Origin: Symbiodinium natans
Taxonomy: Eukaryota > Sar > Dinophyceae > Suessiales > Symbiodiniaceae
Direction: 5' to 3'
Length of the DNA stretch: 64,000 nucleotides
Assembly: GCA_905221605.1 (NCBI GenBank)
Contig: CAJNDS010001580.1
Coordinates: 265,001-329,000 of the forward strand
Of the stretch, positions 48,510 through 60,983 are shown in pieces; positions within the stretch are counted from its first letter, which is position 1, and each line of letters begins with the position of its first letter. A program made the position numbers and the translations under genes. The notes beneath the pieces are model-generated. The model made no database searches, was not told the origin of the DNA, and saw only the letters and a list, made by a program, of their open reading frames with translations.

Positions 48510-48828
48510 CTGGCAGGGGGGGGGCGTTCAGTTGCCAGAGGTTCCAAGATCCCTTGAAGTAAGGAACATTCCCACAATTAGAAGTTCTTCCCTAAGTTTA
48601 GGGTAAGATCCTTAGTAATTCAGACAGTTGGGCTTAAGGAACATGCCCCAAATTATGGTAAGATCTTGAGCTCATTATCAACAATAAACCCTAAGTCCTA
48701 AAACCCTAAACGACCTTAAACCCAAAAGCACTAAACCTTAAACCCCGAACCCTAACTCGTAATCCCGAATCCTGGCACCCTGAACTACTTGCTTACGAAT
48801 CCCTCCCAAAACACCCCGGGTGCGGCCT

Positions 48829-48830
<2 letters not shown>

Positions 48831-48882
<52 letters not shown>

Positions 48883-49096
48883 TGTGGTGTGGTTGTGGGT
48901 TGGTTTTAGGTTTAGGGTGTTGGGTTTAGGGTTTCGTTTTAGGGTTTAGGGTTTTAGGGTTCCCCCCCCCCCCCTGGGTGTGGTGGGTTGTTTAGGGTTT
49001 AGGGTTTTAGGGTTAGGGTTTAGGGTTTTAGGGTTCTAGGTTTAGGGTTTAGGTTTTAGGGGGGGTGGGGGGTGGGTGGGTGGGGGACCATACCAT

Positions 49097-49131
<35 letters not shown>
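48831..49131. repeat. Poly-C and poly-G tracts with telomeric filler
   Basis: About 52 consecutive C at 48831-48882 and about 33 consecutive G at 49099-49131, with shorter runs and degenerate telomeric units between. Other long G or C runs: 3778-3802, 10876-10897, 13876-13890, 25826-25846, 35158-35175, 36844-36869, 49782-49809, 61300-61316. Confidence 0.9.
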
Positions 49132-50777
49132 CGAACCGAGAACCGGGATCATATATATTATAATATTCTCTTTTTTTGGGGGGAGGGGGGGAGTTTCTTA
49201 ACAAATATTAGTGAAGGGTGCAAGAACTGTTGGGTGGATCTCTCACCACCCCCCCCCCCCCCCACCCTCCCCCCAAGACCTTCAAACCGTTTGGCGGCGC
49301 ATCTGAAGAGCCCTAAGCAAACACATCGGAAACTCCAGGCAGGTTTGGGGTTTAGGGTTAGGGTTTAGGGTTTAGGGTTTCGGGTTTGGGGTTTAGGGTT
49401 TAGGGTTTAGGGTTTAGGGAGGCGGGCTTGCTTATGGGTGGGGGCGAGGGGGGGATTTAGGAGGTCTAGGGGGTGTACACGAGCAGTTCCTCAAACAGCG
49501 GTCTGTTTGGTAAGTACGGAGCCTTGTTCTGGGTGACCCCGAAAGGGAAACCCTAAACCCTAAACCCTAAAAGCCTAAACCCTAAACCCTGAACCCTGAA
49601 CCCTAAACCCTAAACCCTAAACCCTGAATAGAGGCCATATTCTGCCCAGATGTGTCATCGGTCTTGCTTGGCAAACACATAAAGACATCAATTGCATGTG
49701 CAAGTGTCACTTGCTCATCCTGCAAAGCTGCTCATCCACCCTCTTAGGGTTTAGGGTTTCGGGTTTAGGGTTTAGGGTCCCCCGCCCCCCCCCCCCCCCC
49801 CCCCCCCCCAACACTGAACTCGTTGGCCTGAGGTGGGACGTTGCCACCAGGCCCGCAGAGGTACAGGTTTCCCTCCTGGAACGCCGAGAGCCCAAAAAAA
49901 CGCGAGAGCCAAAAGAGAATACCGAAGTATGGCTTTGTTCTATACTTGGCTGCAACTTAGAAGGGCAGCGATAAATCGAGACTTTAGCTGCCTTACTAGG
50001 AAACCCAATAAACCCAACAAGGCTAAGGATCTAAAGCACCACAAAGCATATACCAGTATCCCCAAAAAGGACACTCAAAATGTAAGCTCAGCAACAAAGA
50101 GACCTCTACAAATAAGGTTTTGGGTGTAGGGTGTAGGCTTGAGGGCGCCCGAAACCACAACCCCTTGGCCTGCACACATGAGCCACAAACGACCGAACAA
50201 AGTCTCGCGCGCGACTTTTCGTGAGGTACCCTCAACAGCTTAATATCAGATATCCTCAACACAGCCCCAAACCGTTAACCCTAAACCTTAAGCCCTAGGC
50301 TTTCCCTAAACCCTAAACCTTAAAACCTGAACGTCTCTGTCCCGGCAATCCTGAAGTCAAGGGACTCTAAGTTGGACCCCCGAAGATTCCATCATTGGGT
50401 TCGGAACCTCATGCGAAAGATCCCCTACAGGTTAGGGTTTAGGGTTTAGGGTTTAAAGTTTAGGGTTAGGGGTCTAGGGATTAGGGTGCAGGGTCTAGGG
50501 CTTAGGCTGAGGGGTGGGAATACAGGGATTTCCGCAAGGTGCTTACAGGGAAGCCTTTACAGGTGTAACCTTTAGGGGCACGAGCTTGGATCCCTAGTGA
50601 TGAAGGAGCTGCCTGGTTCTTACAAGGGAATGAGGGAATGAGGTACCCTATATCTCCCTATATATACCCTTTAAGGGATTATATGGACCTATATCCCCCC
50701 TATATAGACCCGTTAAAGGGTTTATACCCTAAACCCTAAAGCCTAATCCCTCAGCCCTAAGCCGCAAAACCCCAAAC

Positions 50778-50863
50778 CAGGGGCGGGGAAGTTGCAAGAT
50801 CCTTCTGGTGGATCAGGTCATAGACAAGCCTCGGCCACCAGAAATGCTTGGAGGTAAGGCTTC
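50778..50863 (-). CDS. Coding exon, unidentified gene
   Basis: Two leading bases plus 28 codons. The translation includes SKHFWWPRLVYDLIHQKDL. Acceptor CTGTAG|G; donor CTG|GTTTGGGG, a telomere-variant start. Confidence 0.6.
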
Positions 50864-51039
50864 CTACAGCAGCGCCATCCAGACAGAACACTGAAGGAAC
50901 GGCCTAAACCCTAAACCCCAAACCGTAACAGCAGAGGTTTGGGGGTAGGGTTTAGGGTTCAGGGTTCAGGGTTTAGGGTTAGGGTTAGGGGTTAGGGGTT
51001 AGGGGAGTCCAGGGTTTAGGCTTTAGCGTTTAGGGTTTA

Positions 51040-52080
51040 TACAGGGCCTGACATGGTTTGTGGGGCATGAAGGGTTGGACTACCCTCACTTGCCTAAACC
51101 CTCAACCCTAAACCTTGTGATGGCCGGGTTGCTCTTTGTTCTGCTGAAGTCGGTGGGTGACATAGATTTTCTCCTCGCAGAGCGGCCCTACCGAGAGTAA
51201 CCTACATACTACATCCCGTATCTTACAAACGGGCCACATGCCACCTGTTAAAGGGGCACATCTCCTTAAAGGTGAAACAAACTATGTGGGTTGAGCGATA
51301 GAAGCCAATGAGACGGAGTTGACACTTCACCTTTGTAACTTCAATGCACAATATAGATCGCCTGAGGATCAGGAGAGTATACACTTGAATCGTTATGGAC
51401 ATGTACAAGTGGAAATACAAACTACAACCAAAATCAAACTAACATGCAAAACAGAATAGAAAACTGTTGCTTGTGAAATGCCTTCTGCAGAAAAGACATT
51501 TTGTAAGCCAGGTACTACATATACATGTGTATATATATATATGTACATGTACATATATACACATCTATGTATGTGTGTATATATAGATGTTCTTTTATAT
51601 GTACACATATATATATATATTTATACACACATGTTTTGCATACATATATACATATATATATGTATGCAAAACATGTGTATATATATATATACAAATGCAC
51701 GTATGTCCGTATGATGTGCCAAACAAACTTGGCAAATTAAGCCTCGCGACGATAAAACCTTACATACACATGCTTTTGATTGTAAGTTCGATGCGCAACA
51801 AAAACATCGTCTAAGGAATCATTGAACCTGGTAGAGTAGTGATGAAGTATGTAAACGAAATATTCTGGCTTTTTATTACTAGAATGTAATGGAATTTGTA
51901 TATTCAATGCGCGCAAAGAAAGCGCCTAACGACTTATAGGTCATGTAGTAAGAAGTATAATGACTGACATTATCAATATATAAAACTACTAGTAAAGAAG
52001 CCACTTAACTAGTTTGCTTGGAACATCTCCACCCTGCAGGCAAAGAGTCGGCACACTCGAGGCACACTCTTTGGATACTC
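51040..52080. other. AT-rich, telomere-free island
   Basis: No telomeric units for about 1 kb. It holds TA/TG dinucleotide tracts (51515-51700) and a palindrome with about 22-bp arms, 51626-51678, containing ACACATGTTTTGCATACA. I see no supported exon. Confidence 0.7.
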
Positions 52081-52504
52081 AGGGGTAACCCTAAACCCTA
52101 AACCCTAAACCCTAAACCCTAAACCCTAAACCCTAAACCCTAAACCCTAAACCGCTCTGGGAATACTCTGGGGATAGCCTGGGCAGGGATGTTCTGGGGG
52201 TTGGGCACTCCAGGGACACTCTTGGGATACTCCGGGGTACAAGACAGATGATGGGCGAGGAGTTGACCGGGCGAGGGGAAGAGTTTAGCTTAAACTCTAC
52301 CAACCCCGCACCGAGGGTGTTTTTACAAAAAAGGACATGTTCTTTAAACAGAATTCGCCAAAGAACTATAGACGATATAGATTTTCAAGAATATGACTCT
52401 CAAAACAGGTGGAGAAGACCTCGTGACGATGAAGCTGAATATACATTTTTTTTGGCCAAAAACCCTACACCCTAAACCCTAAACCCTAAACCCAAAACCC
52501 TAAC

Positions 52505-52597
52505 TGGAACTGGATGCCAGTACCCCTGAAGGTCCTTCTGCTCTCGGCTCAGGGCCAGCTGAATGTGTTCCAGAACACCATCCCGCTGGTACTGCTC
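52505..52597 (-). CDS. Coding exon, unidentified gene
   Basis: 31 codons, phase 0 to 0. The translation includes RDGVLEHIQLALSREQKDLQ, a clear amphipathic helix pattern. The acceptor is CCTAG|G and the donor CCA|GTTAGGG, where the intron starts with telomere-like repeats. One of the most convincing single exons in the window. Confidence 0.65.
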
Positions 52598-53404
52598 CTA
52601 GGGAGGATGCCCTAAACTCAGGCCCCACATAGCCCTAAACCCTAAACCCTAATCCCCAAACCCTAAACCCTAAAACCGATAAACCCCAAACCCTAAACCT
52701 TAAAATCCATACAATCCCAAAGGCATGACCTTCAGAGACCCGGAAGGCCCCCCCAGCAGCCCCCAAAAGCTGTGAACCTGAAACCGCGAGAGCCCTGCAC
52801 AGACAGTTTCATGGTTAGGGTTTAGGGTTTAGGGTTTAGGGTTTAGGGTTTAGGGTTTAGGGTTTAGGGTTTAGGGTTTAGGGTTTAGGGTTTAGGGTTT
52901 AGGGTTGTATTGAAAATTTAGATTTGCATTCCTTGTTGCGTTTAAGTACCCCTAAAAATGTAGAAAATGTTACCCAACTATGACCAAGTCAAGCCCCGAA
53001 GCCTGCAAATGGGTGGAGTTTGTGGGTTGCAGGGTTTAGGCCCTTGTTGGTTTGGTCTTTGGAACAAAGACTCCCTAGAGCTCCAGAACCCCGAAAATGT
53101 CTAACTAAGCCCATAGAACCCATACAATTCCGCCACATTCACCCCTTGAAGAGCCCTACAATGTCTGGATCCCCGACGGAGCTGGCTCTGCTACCAACCG
53201 TCACGACGTGAACCCCTGTCCCCGCACAACAATAGAGACCTCACTCGTAGCGCAGCCCTAAACCCTAAACCCTAAACCCTAAACCCTAAACCCTAAACCC
53301 TAAGCCCTAAGCCCTAAACCCTAAACCCTAAACCCTAAACCCTAAACCCTAAACCCTGAACCCTTTCCTGAACTCCAATCGATTTGAGGCTTAGGGCTTA
53401 GGGG

Positions 53405-53440
53405 CAGCCACGTCACGAACTCTGCTTCGTAGCTGTACTC
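53405..53440 (-). CDS. Short coding exon, unidentified
   Basis: Starts after acceptor CTCTGCAG|G and reads EYSYEAEFVTWLPL. The 3' border is unclear because the frame runs on into telomere-like sequence. Confidence 0.4.
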
Positions 53441-53503
53441 CTGCAGAGCGGGTCATGGCGGGCCATTACATGAGGATGAACTTCCATGCTGTGCTTGCTT
53501 AGG

Positions 53504-53637
53504 GTTTAGGGTTTTAGGGTTTTAGGGTTTTAGGGTTTTAGGGTTTTAGGGCTTTAGGGTTGTAGGGTTTTAGGGTTTTAGGGTTTTAGGGTTTTAGGGC
53601 TTTAGGGTTTTAGGGTTTTAGGGTTTTAGGGTGTAGG
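53504..53637. repeat. TTTTAGGG variant array
   Basis: About 16 consecutive 8-mers TTTTAGGG with a few changes. A related higher-order mix of TTTTAGGG and TTTCGGGG units lies at 59610-59760. Confidence 0.9.
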
Positions 53638-54340
53638 GCTACCACCCCACCCTCCCACCCCAAGTTCCGCCCTCATCGAACCTGATTGAGGCCATGACTA
53701 GCTTCAGCCTTATGGGGAGGCATACGAGTGGGAAGGAGGTAAACCCCAAGCCCCCAGAGTAGGGAGCCGAGAAGGGAGGCCTTCCTCTTACCTAAACCCT
53801 AAACCCTAAACCCTAAACCCTAAACCCTAAACCCTAAACCCTAACCCCTAACCCCTAACCCCTAAACCCTAGCCTAAACCCTAAACACTAAACCCCACCA
53901 GCAGCCAGAGCTGAACTTCACGACATGATAAGGGACCCGCACCCAGAAAGGGAGTTCGGGTACCAAACCCTCAACCCTAAACCCTACCAACCCTGCACAT
54001 CCTATAAACCCTAAAAACCCTACAAACCCTAAACCCCAAAAACCCTAGACTCTACAAACCCTACAAACCCTAAACCCTCAAAACCCGCAAAACCCTCAAC
54101 CCTAAACCCTGAACGACGAACCCTAAACCCTAAACCTTGGGATGATCCCCTTGCACTAACAGTCCTTAACAGGGGTTCTAATCGGGGGTACTCTAATCCC
54201 CATCAAGGACTGGTAGCATAAGGGGGAACATCCCACCCCTAGCAAAAGAAATAGCTGTTCCTTAGGAATTATCGTACCCCCAATTTTTTTCCAAATGCTC
54301 CCTAAGTAAACCCTAAACCCTAAACCCTAAACCCTAAAGC

Positions 54341-54388
54341 GGCCTGGCGATTTCGGGCACCGAAGAAAAGGGCCATTGGGCCGCACTC
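54341..54388 (-). CDS. Short coding exon, unidentified
   Basis: 16 codons, phase 0 to 0, reading ECGPMALFFGARNRQA, from acceptor GTGAG|G to a GC donor (GCTTTAGGG) at the start of a telomeric array. Short, so it could be chance. Confidence 0.4.
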
Positions 54389-55634
54389 CTCACGCGAAGT
54401 GGGGTTTAGGGCCGTTTAGGGTTTAGGGTTTAGGGTTTAGGGTTTAGGGTTTAGGGTTTAGGGTTTAGGGTTTAGGGTTTAGGGTTTAGGGTCTCCGAAA
54501 TCAGTGGGTTTAGGGCACCCGGTTTGGGCTTTCAGGCTTAGGGCTGCATCGACGGATAGTTGCATAGTCCGCGAACATGGTCCTTTTCCTTTTCCCAGGG
54601 TTCTGCAGTATGGTTTTTGTGCTTAGGGTTTAGGGTTTAGGTTTTAGGGTTTAGGGTTTAGGGTTTAGGTTTTAGGGTTTAGGGTTCAGGGTTTAGGGAC
54701 AATACATGGAGGGGTACATCAGGCTTCCCCAACCAAGAGCCCTGAAAAAAGGGCCCTGTAGCTACACTCAGACGACATCACAAAGCCTCTGCTAACAGGG
54801 AGGTGAGATGAATATGTACTTAACCCGCTGAACACCAAAAAAGCTCAGAGTAAAACCCAGAAAACCCTAAACCCTAAACCCTCAACCTTAAACAGCTTCG
54901 GTTGGGAAGTTCCCCCTTATACTTAACAGTCCTTGAATAGGAGTACTCTATTTCCTATCAAGGACTGTTGGTATAAGGGGGAGCATCCCAAAGCTGCGGT
55001 TGCAAGTCCAGCTAGGGTTTAGGGTTTAGGGTTTAGGGTTTCGGGTTTAGGGTTTAGGGTGTAATTGTAGCACGGACTTGGGAGCCCCCCTCAAACCCCA
55101 GACCCTAAACCCGAAACCCTGAACCCTAAACCCTGAACCCTAAACCCTAAACCCTAAACCCTCAGCCCAAAGCCCTAAGACCTAAGACCTAAGCCCTAAG
55201 CCCTAAGCCCTAAACCCTAAACCCTGAACCCAGCCCTTACTCCCCGCACCTCTCCATCCTTCTTGGCGGCGGCTCGCTCCTTTTTTCAAAAGAGCAACAC
55301 AGAGCCTTGGGAGCCCGTACTCCTCTTGAAACTAACAAACCCTAAGTATTCAAGGGGTTTAGGGTTTAGGGTTTAGGGTTTAGGGTTTAGGGTTTAGGGT
55401 TTAGGGTAGGGACCCAGGAGTAAGCTAGGTTTAAAACGAGTGCCCTTTTTGGTTTAAAGAAGAGGGAGCCTAAGACCTCTAGTATTCCATACATTGGGTT
55501 CGACATAACCAAACTTAGTAGCCCAGTCACCATATTATAATAAGGGCACCCTTTTTTGTTTGTTTGTTTGTTTTTTTTTGGTTGTTTTTTCCCGAAAGCA
55601 TCGCGAAGGGTTCTTCCGTGCGGAGCCCTCTGAC

Positions 55635-55728
55635 CCAACAACATAGAGTGAAGTGCATAGAGTGAAGTGCATAGAGTGAAGTGCATAGAGTGAATTGCAT
55701 AGAGTGAATTGCATAGAGTGAAGTACAA
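55635..55728. repeat. 14-bp tandem repeat
   Basis: About six copies of CATAGAGTGAAGTG. Confidence 0.85.
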
Positions 55729-55850
55729 GTTAATAGAAATCACGAGATTTACGTAGAATTTAGTAGACCTTCGTACCCAGTCCTGGATTTCTAAATTAAA
55801 ATTACTCTTTCTAAGGCCCCGGGCTGGGTTGACATCGCCAATCGGGATTG

Positions 55851-56356
55851 CAACCCTCTGCGGGTTTCGGCGTGGTGGCAATGCTAAAACCGTCGTTTTT
55901 TGACGTTTCTTTCTGTGCGCGGACAACCCTCTGCGGGTTTCGGCGTGGTCGCGGTGCTAAAACCGTCGTTTTTTGACGTTTCTTTCTGACCGCGGACAAC
56001 CCTCTGCGGGTAATCGCCGGGTCGCGGTGCTAAAACCGTCGTTTTTGGCACTTTTTTTCGTGGGCGCAGACAACCCTCTGCGGGTTTCGGCGTTGGCGCG
56101 GTGCCAAAACCGTCGTGCTTTTGCGTTTTTTGACATACAAACGTAACCCCTCTGCGGGTTTTCGCGTGGTCGCGGTGCCAAAACCGTCGTGTTTTTGCGT
56201 TTCTTGACATACAAACGTAGCGCCTCTGCGGGTTTTCGCGTGGTCGCGGTGCCAAAACCGTCGTGTTTTACGTTTTTTGACATACAATCGTAGCGCCTCT
56301 GCGCGTTTTCGCGTGGTCGCGGTGCTAAAACCGTAGTGTTTTTGCGTTTTTTTCGA
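55851..56356. repeat. 73-bp tandem repeat, seven copies
   Basis: Units start near 55851, 55924, 55997, 56071, 56144, 56218 and 56291, each with CCTCTGCGGGTTTCGGCG-like and AAAACCGTCGT motifs. No telomeric units. Open frames on the minus strand here are repeat translations. At 56357-56540 two further short tandem duplications follow (around CTTCCGTGGCTGGAAA and CCATGGTCCC). Confidence 0.85.
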
Positions 56357-57060
56357 CTTTTGTAGTACCGACGTAGTACGCCGGGGACTTCCGTGGCTGG
56401 AAAGTCGACTTTTGTAGTACAAACGGACACCCGGAGCTTCCGTGGCTGGAAAAGCATCGCAAACACCATGGTCCCGGAATTCGCTGGCTCCAAAACCATC
56501 GCAAATACCATGGTCCCCGAATTCGCTGGTTTTGACTTCAGAGCGACTGCCGATGATGCTCATGGCTGACGGCTCTCGCGTTGAATGCTGTTTTGTCTTT
56601 TCATTCATGGCTTCGCGTGGATTGGACGTGCGCAGTCGAGTCGGGTGCAAACAAGTGAAGTTCATACAGTTGCTCAAGTGCAATAAGTTTAACAAATGTC
56701 GAGTTCAAGTCCGTTAACTCCGCTAACTTCAGATGTATTGAAGGCCGATGAAGTGTATACAGTTGACCACAAGTGCATGGCATTCAACTCCACACACTTG
56801 AATGCCATGCAGTTCAAGTGCATACACGTCCACTAGACCAGTGCAGTGTACAAGTGACTATGCAACCGTGTAAGTGCATACATTTCTCCAAGTGCATACA
56901 CTTCGGCAAAGAGTCAGCTGCGTGGGGTCAACGCACGGCAGATCGATGCTTTCGGGCCATCCCTCTTCTAGTGGTTTTTTTTTTTATAAGGGAACCCAGA
57001 ACGCCAAAAAAGGGAAAAAGGGTACCACTAGGCTACCAAATCACCCGAAAGGGGAAGGGG

Positions 57061-57275
57061 GGGGGGGGGTAGGGAGAGGAGTGCGATCTCGGGCTTAAGC
57101 GTAGAACCATCCTTGCGCTGGCTTTTGGGCGGTTTAGGGTTTAGGGTTTAGGGTTTAGGGTTTAGGGATTAGCATCCTTGTGCTGGCTTTTGGGGACTTC
57201 GAGTGCCTGCATGAAAGGGGATACGGCCCTCCGAGTCGTGAACTCTGCAGCTGCTATTGAGGGTGGGCATGTCTT
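57061..57275 (-). CDS. Open frame interrupted by a repeat-flanked telomeric array
   Basis: If the block between the two copies of a 22-bp repeat (57108-57129 and 57173-57194, one mismatch) is removed, an open minus-strand frame of about 60 codons results, including SPFMQALEVPKSQHKDG and STLKPEIALLSL. The proposed intron has a GA donor and an AG|G acceptor. It lies downstream of the 57366-57640 exon, which has its own stop, so it is probably a separate gene. Confidence 0.4.
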
Positions 57276-57365
57276 CTTCCCCTAAACCCTAAACCCTAAA
57301 CCCTAAACCCTAAACCCTAAACCCTAAACCCTAAACCCTAAACCCTAACCCGGTGCTCCCCAACT

Positions 57366-57640
57366 TTATGACAAGAATTGGTTTAGGGATTCGGGTTTTG
57401 GGTATGAATTCAGTAAAAACTCAGCCTTTCCGTGTACGTGTTCAGCGAATAATGCAGCTAGGTTAGTGTGCTTTGGCTTCTTTTCAACGAAGGCCCGACA
57501 TGTCCAGCTTCCTGGCAATTCTTGAATAAGCTGACAAACGAACAAAGTACTTGAAACAACCTCCTGGTAACGAACGTGCATTTCAGGTAAACGGCGATGC
57601 TGGTTGAAGCTGCCTTCGTTATCCAGAATAGGGTGGCTTC
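57366..57640 (-). CDS. Coding exon ending in a stop, unidentified
   Basis: About 90 codons open, ending in TAA at 57366-57368. The translation includes RLPEMHVRYQEVVSSTLFVC and FAEHVHGKAEFLLNSYP. The 5' border is uncertain (near 57630-57640). Immediately upstream on the same strand (about 57655-57730) lies a palindromic repeat of the family that starts TTGGTAGCCCA. No family recognised. Confidence 0.45.
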
Positions 57641-57949
57641 ACGCAAACAAACTCCGTGGCCCAATAGCCATATTCTACCAAGGGTGCCCTTTTTGGGGAT
57701 TGGTTGCTTCATAAAGGAACCTTGACAGTAAACCGGGGAGGCGGCTCCATGTGGCCCTGAAGCCTCTCGAAGTTCCCAAGTGGGGGGGCGGGGGGGCTCA
57801 TAACTGGAGGGCCCCAAAAAAGGTTTAGGGTTTAGGGGCTGGTGCCTCAATGAAAGCACGCATGGGCGCAATGCCGGTACCCAACGCCACCATCACCTGA
57901 CGATTCGCTCTTGGGGGGGGACTTCGAGGTCTTGCTGGGGTTCAGGGTT

Positions 57950-60560
57950 TTAATTTAAGGTTTTGGTTTAGGGTTTCGGGTTTAAGGTTTACAGGGTTTG
58001 CAGGGTTCTGGTTGAAGAGCTTACCTTTTAAGGTTGCGGGTTCGCGGTGCCCATGGTTCAGGATTCTTTCCTTGGAGTTGCCTTGTTATGGAGTGCTTTG
58101 GTCTTCGACGGAAGGAAGCGCACGAAGTAACTAGCAAGGACAATGGGGAAGGTTAACGATAAACACGTCCTGCAGTCCTGCAGACTTACTGGCAAAAAAA
58201 GTCATTCACTTATCCCCCTACTATGAAAGTCCCCCTCCCTGGTAATAAAACCACCCAAAACCCCCAAGGTTTTTAGTATTAGAGATTGGGGGGTTCTTAA
58301 GCAAGCCACAAGATAAATGGAGTCCGCCCTCAACCCTGAACTCGAGCGGCACGCCGACCAAAGTCCAAGACACCATGGGTGTGGTGTGCTTCTCCGGCAG
58401 GGTAACCTTGCTGGCATGAACAGGGCTGACCGAAACATCAAGGAACTATTTTCTAAGGGGCCCTGAAAAGCGTACCCCTTATATACCCCTTACATACCCT
58501 ATGCAAATTAAGGGCCCATACGTCAGAATTCTTTAAAGGAGGTACGGGACCGTATTAAGGGCCCATGAAACTACCCTCAGACTTTTAGGGCTCAGGGTGT
58601 ACAGACCCTAGGGTTTTTAGGCTCCCCTCAAAGCAACCTGAAAACACAAAACCCTCGATTGCTGGGTAACCTTGTGGTTGAAGAGGCCGCATAAGGGAGC
58701 CTAAACCCGGGAGCGAGAAGAGGATCTTCGGAGTCCTAATTCCATCCCCCTCAGCCCTAGATTTATCAGGGAGCTCTATGCCCGAAAACCCTACTCGGGG
58801 ACCCGAAACCCTAAACCCTAAACCCTACACCCCCTACGCAAAAAGCATTCCAAGGCGCTGCGGAGGGGTGCACGCAGGCACGGACCGAGAGAGGCTCCTG
58901 GTTGGGGGGAGTCTGAGGGAAGGAGAGGAGTTTAGGATTCAGGGTTCAGGGTTCAGGGTTCAGGGTTTAGGGTTTAGGGTTTAGGGTTTAGGGTTTAGGG
59001 CCCTTAGCCCATAAACCCTAAACTAGGCCCTAAACTCTGCAGCCCACCCAAACCCTGAACAGCGTTGGGGTTCAAGGTTTCGGGCTAAGGGTCTTACGAC
59101 GAGGATGTTCCCGAAACCCGAAACCCGAAACCCTAAACCCTAAACTGCATCCTAGCAGACCATAAACTCCCTAAGCCCTAGACCCTAGACTTCCTGTCCC
59201 CGAAACCCAAAACTCCCTGAACTCCCTCCACTCCCTAAACTCCCCAAACTCCCCAAACTCCCCAAACCCTAAACTTGGGATGTTCCCCCTTGTACCAAGA
59301 GTCCTCAATAGGGATGATAATGGGAGTGCAAGGTGGAACATGCCAAGTTGTGGAACATGCGAGTACCAAGTTTTAAACCCTAAACCCTAAACCCGAAACC
59401 CTAAACCCTAAACCCTAAACCTCCCTAAACCCTAATCCCTAAACCCTAAACCCCAAACCCCACACCCTAAACCCTAAGCCCTAAGCCCTTGTTTCGTGGA
59501 AGGGGGGCGCCTTGTCCGGATGCATGTCTTCGCTGAGCCAGCGCGTGGACAGACCGGTGAGCTGCCTCTAGGGTTTAGGGTTTAGGGTCTCGGCTTCTGC
59601 GTGGGGAGGTTAGGTTTCGGGGTTTTGGGGTTTTAGGGTTTTAGGTTTCGGGGTTTTAGGGTTTTAGGGTTTTAGGGTTTTAGGTTTCGGGGTTTTGGGG
59701 TTTTAGGGTTTTAGGTTTCGGGGTTTTAGGGTTTTAGGGTTTTAGGGTTTTAGGGTTTAGGGTCTAGTTACAGTAGGGGTTTAGGGTTTAGGGTTTATAT
59801 AGGGTCAGGGTTTAGGACATCCTTATCCCCAAAAGGTCTACAAAAGGGAATCCCTGGTCTACTCATCCTTAAACCATGTTCCAACTTTCTGGAGTTTGCT
59901 GTAGGCTTTAGGGCATTCAGGGGCTGTTTAGGTGTATAGGGCTTCGGGTTTAGGATGGGCGTAGCGAAGGCGGGGATGTTAGGGAGGGGCACTCGTCGCA
60001 TCAAACGACTCTTTTGCAGGCAGACATCTGAGATACTGCCTTATTAGCACAATTCGGGGAAATGCGGCCTGCATTCGACTGACAGGCCCAGAAGCCCAAT
60101 ACCCCTTTTTAAGGGCATTTTCTTTACACACATTGGGGCATTTCCTAAACTGAAAAAGGGACACGTTTATACCCCAAATGAAATCGGATCACCCTTGATC
60201 CCCCTTGAGATGAAAGAAGGTATTGAGCTCCTCCCGAACGTGAGAGCGTGAAGCGTCAACAGCGTGCATGGGGATGTTCCCCCTTACAAGCAGTCCTTAA
60301 ACAGGGGTTTAGGGTTTAGGGTTTAGGGTTTAGGGTTTGTAACAGGGCGCACTATGATCCCGATTAAGGATTATACCAACAGTCCTTTCTCGGGATAAGA
60401 ATGGGGGGTACTATTGTCCCGATTAAGGAAGGTTAGTAGAAGGGGGAACATCCCAACATACGAATTATAAGTCGATGAAAAAAACAGGCTAACACGGCAC
60501 CAGCTGCTACTCCTAGTTCATCGTGGTTCTGCTCTCGTCTTCGATGAGTAGTGCTTCTTC
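57950..60560. other. Mostly repeats, no supported exon
   Basis: Degenerate telomeric sequence, family A and E repeats, and a variant telomeric array (59610-59760). Open stretches on the minus strand (58200-58440, 59980-60160) were not strong enough to call. Confidence 0.45.
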
Positions 60561-60599
60561 TGGGTTTAGGTTTCGGGTTTAGGGTTAGGGTTTAGGGCT

Positions 60600-60704
60600 A
60601 CTACCACCACCACCACCACCACGACGACTACCACTACCACTACCACTACCACTACCACTACCACTACCACTACCACTACCACTACCAACACCACCACCAC
60701 GACG

Positions 60705-60760
<56 letters not shown>
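60600..60760. repeat. Trinucleotide and hexanucleotide repeats
   Basis: Successive blocks of ACC, then CACTAC, then ACC/ACG, then TAC units. Confidence 0.95.
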
Positions 60761-60983
60761 AACTTCTTATTCTGAAAGACAACAGCATGCAGCATAGCCG
60801 ACGGCAGCCGGGGTTGGAGATCTGCGTAGGGCAGCAGCAGCAGGAGCCCGTTTATTCAAACAGTAGACTAAAAACACCGTGGATCAGATGAAAAGGGATT
60901 TTGTATGTGACCCTAAACCCTAAACCCTAAACCCTAAACCCTAAACCCTAATCAGTTAAACTACGACTGCCAGGGGCGTTCAC

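Noticed and set aside
51515-51700. Overlapping tyrosine/isoleucine-rich frames
   Set aside because: Translations of TA/TG dinucleotide repeats.
55884-56695. Minus-strand frames rich in KKRQKTTVLAPRP
   Set aside because: Translation of the 73-bp tandem repeat.
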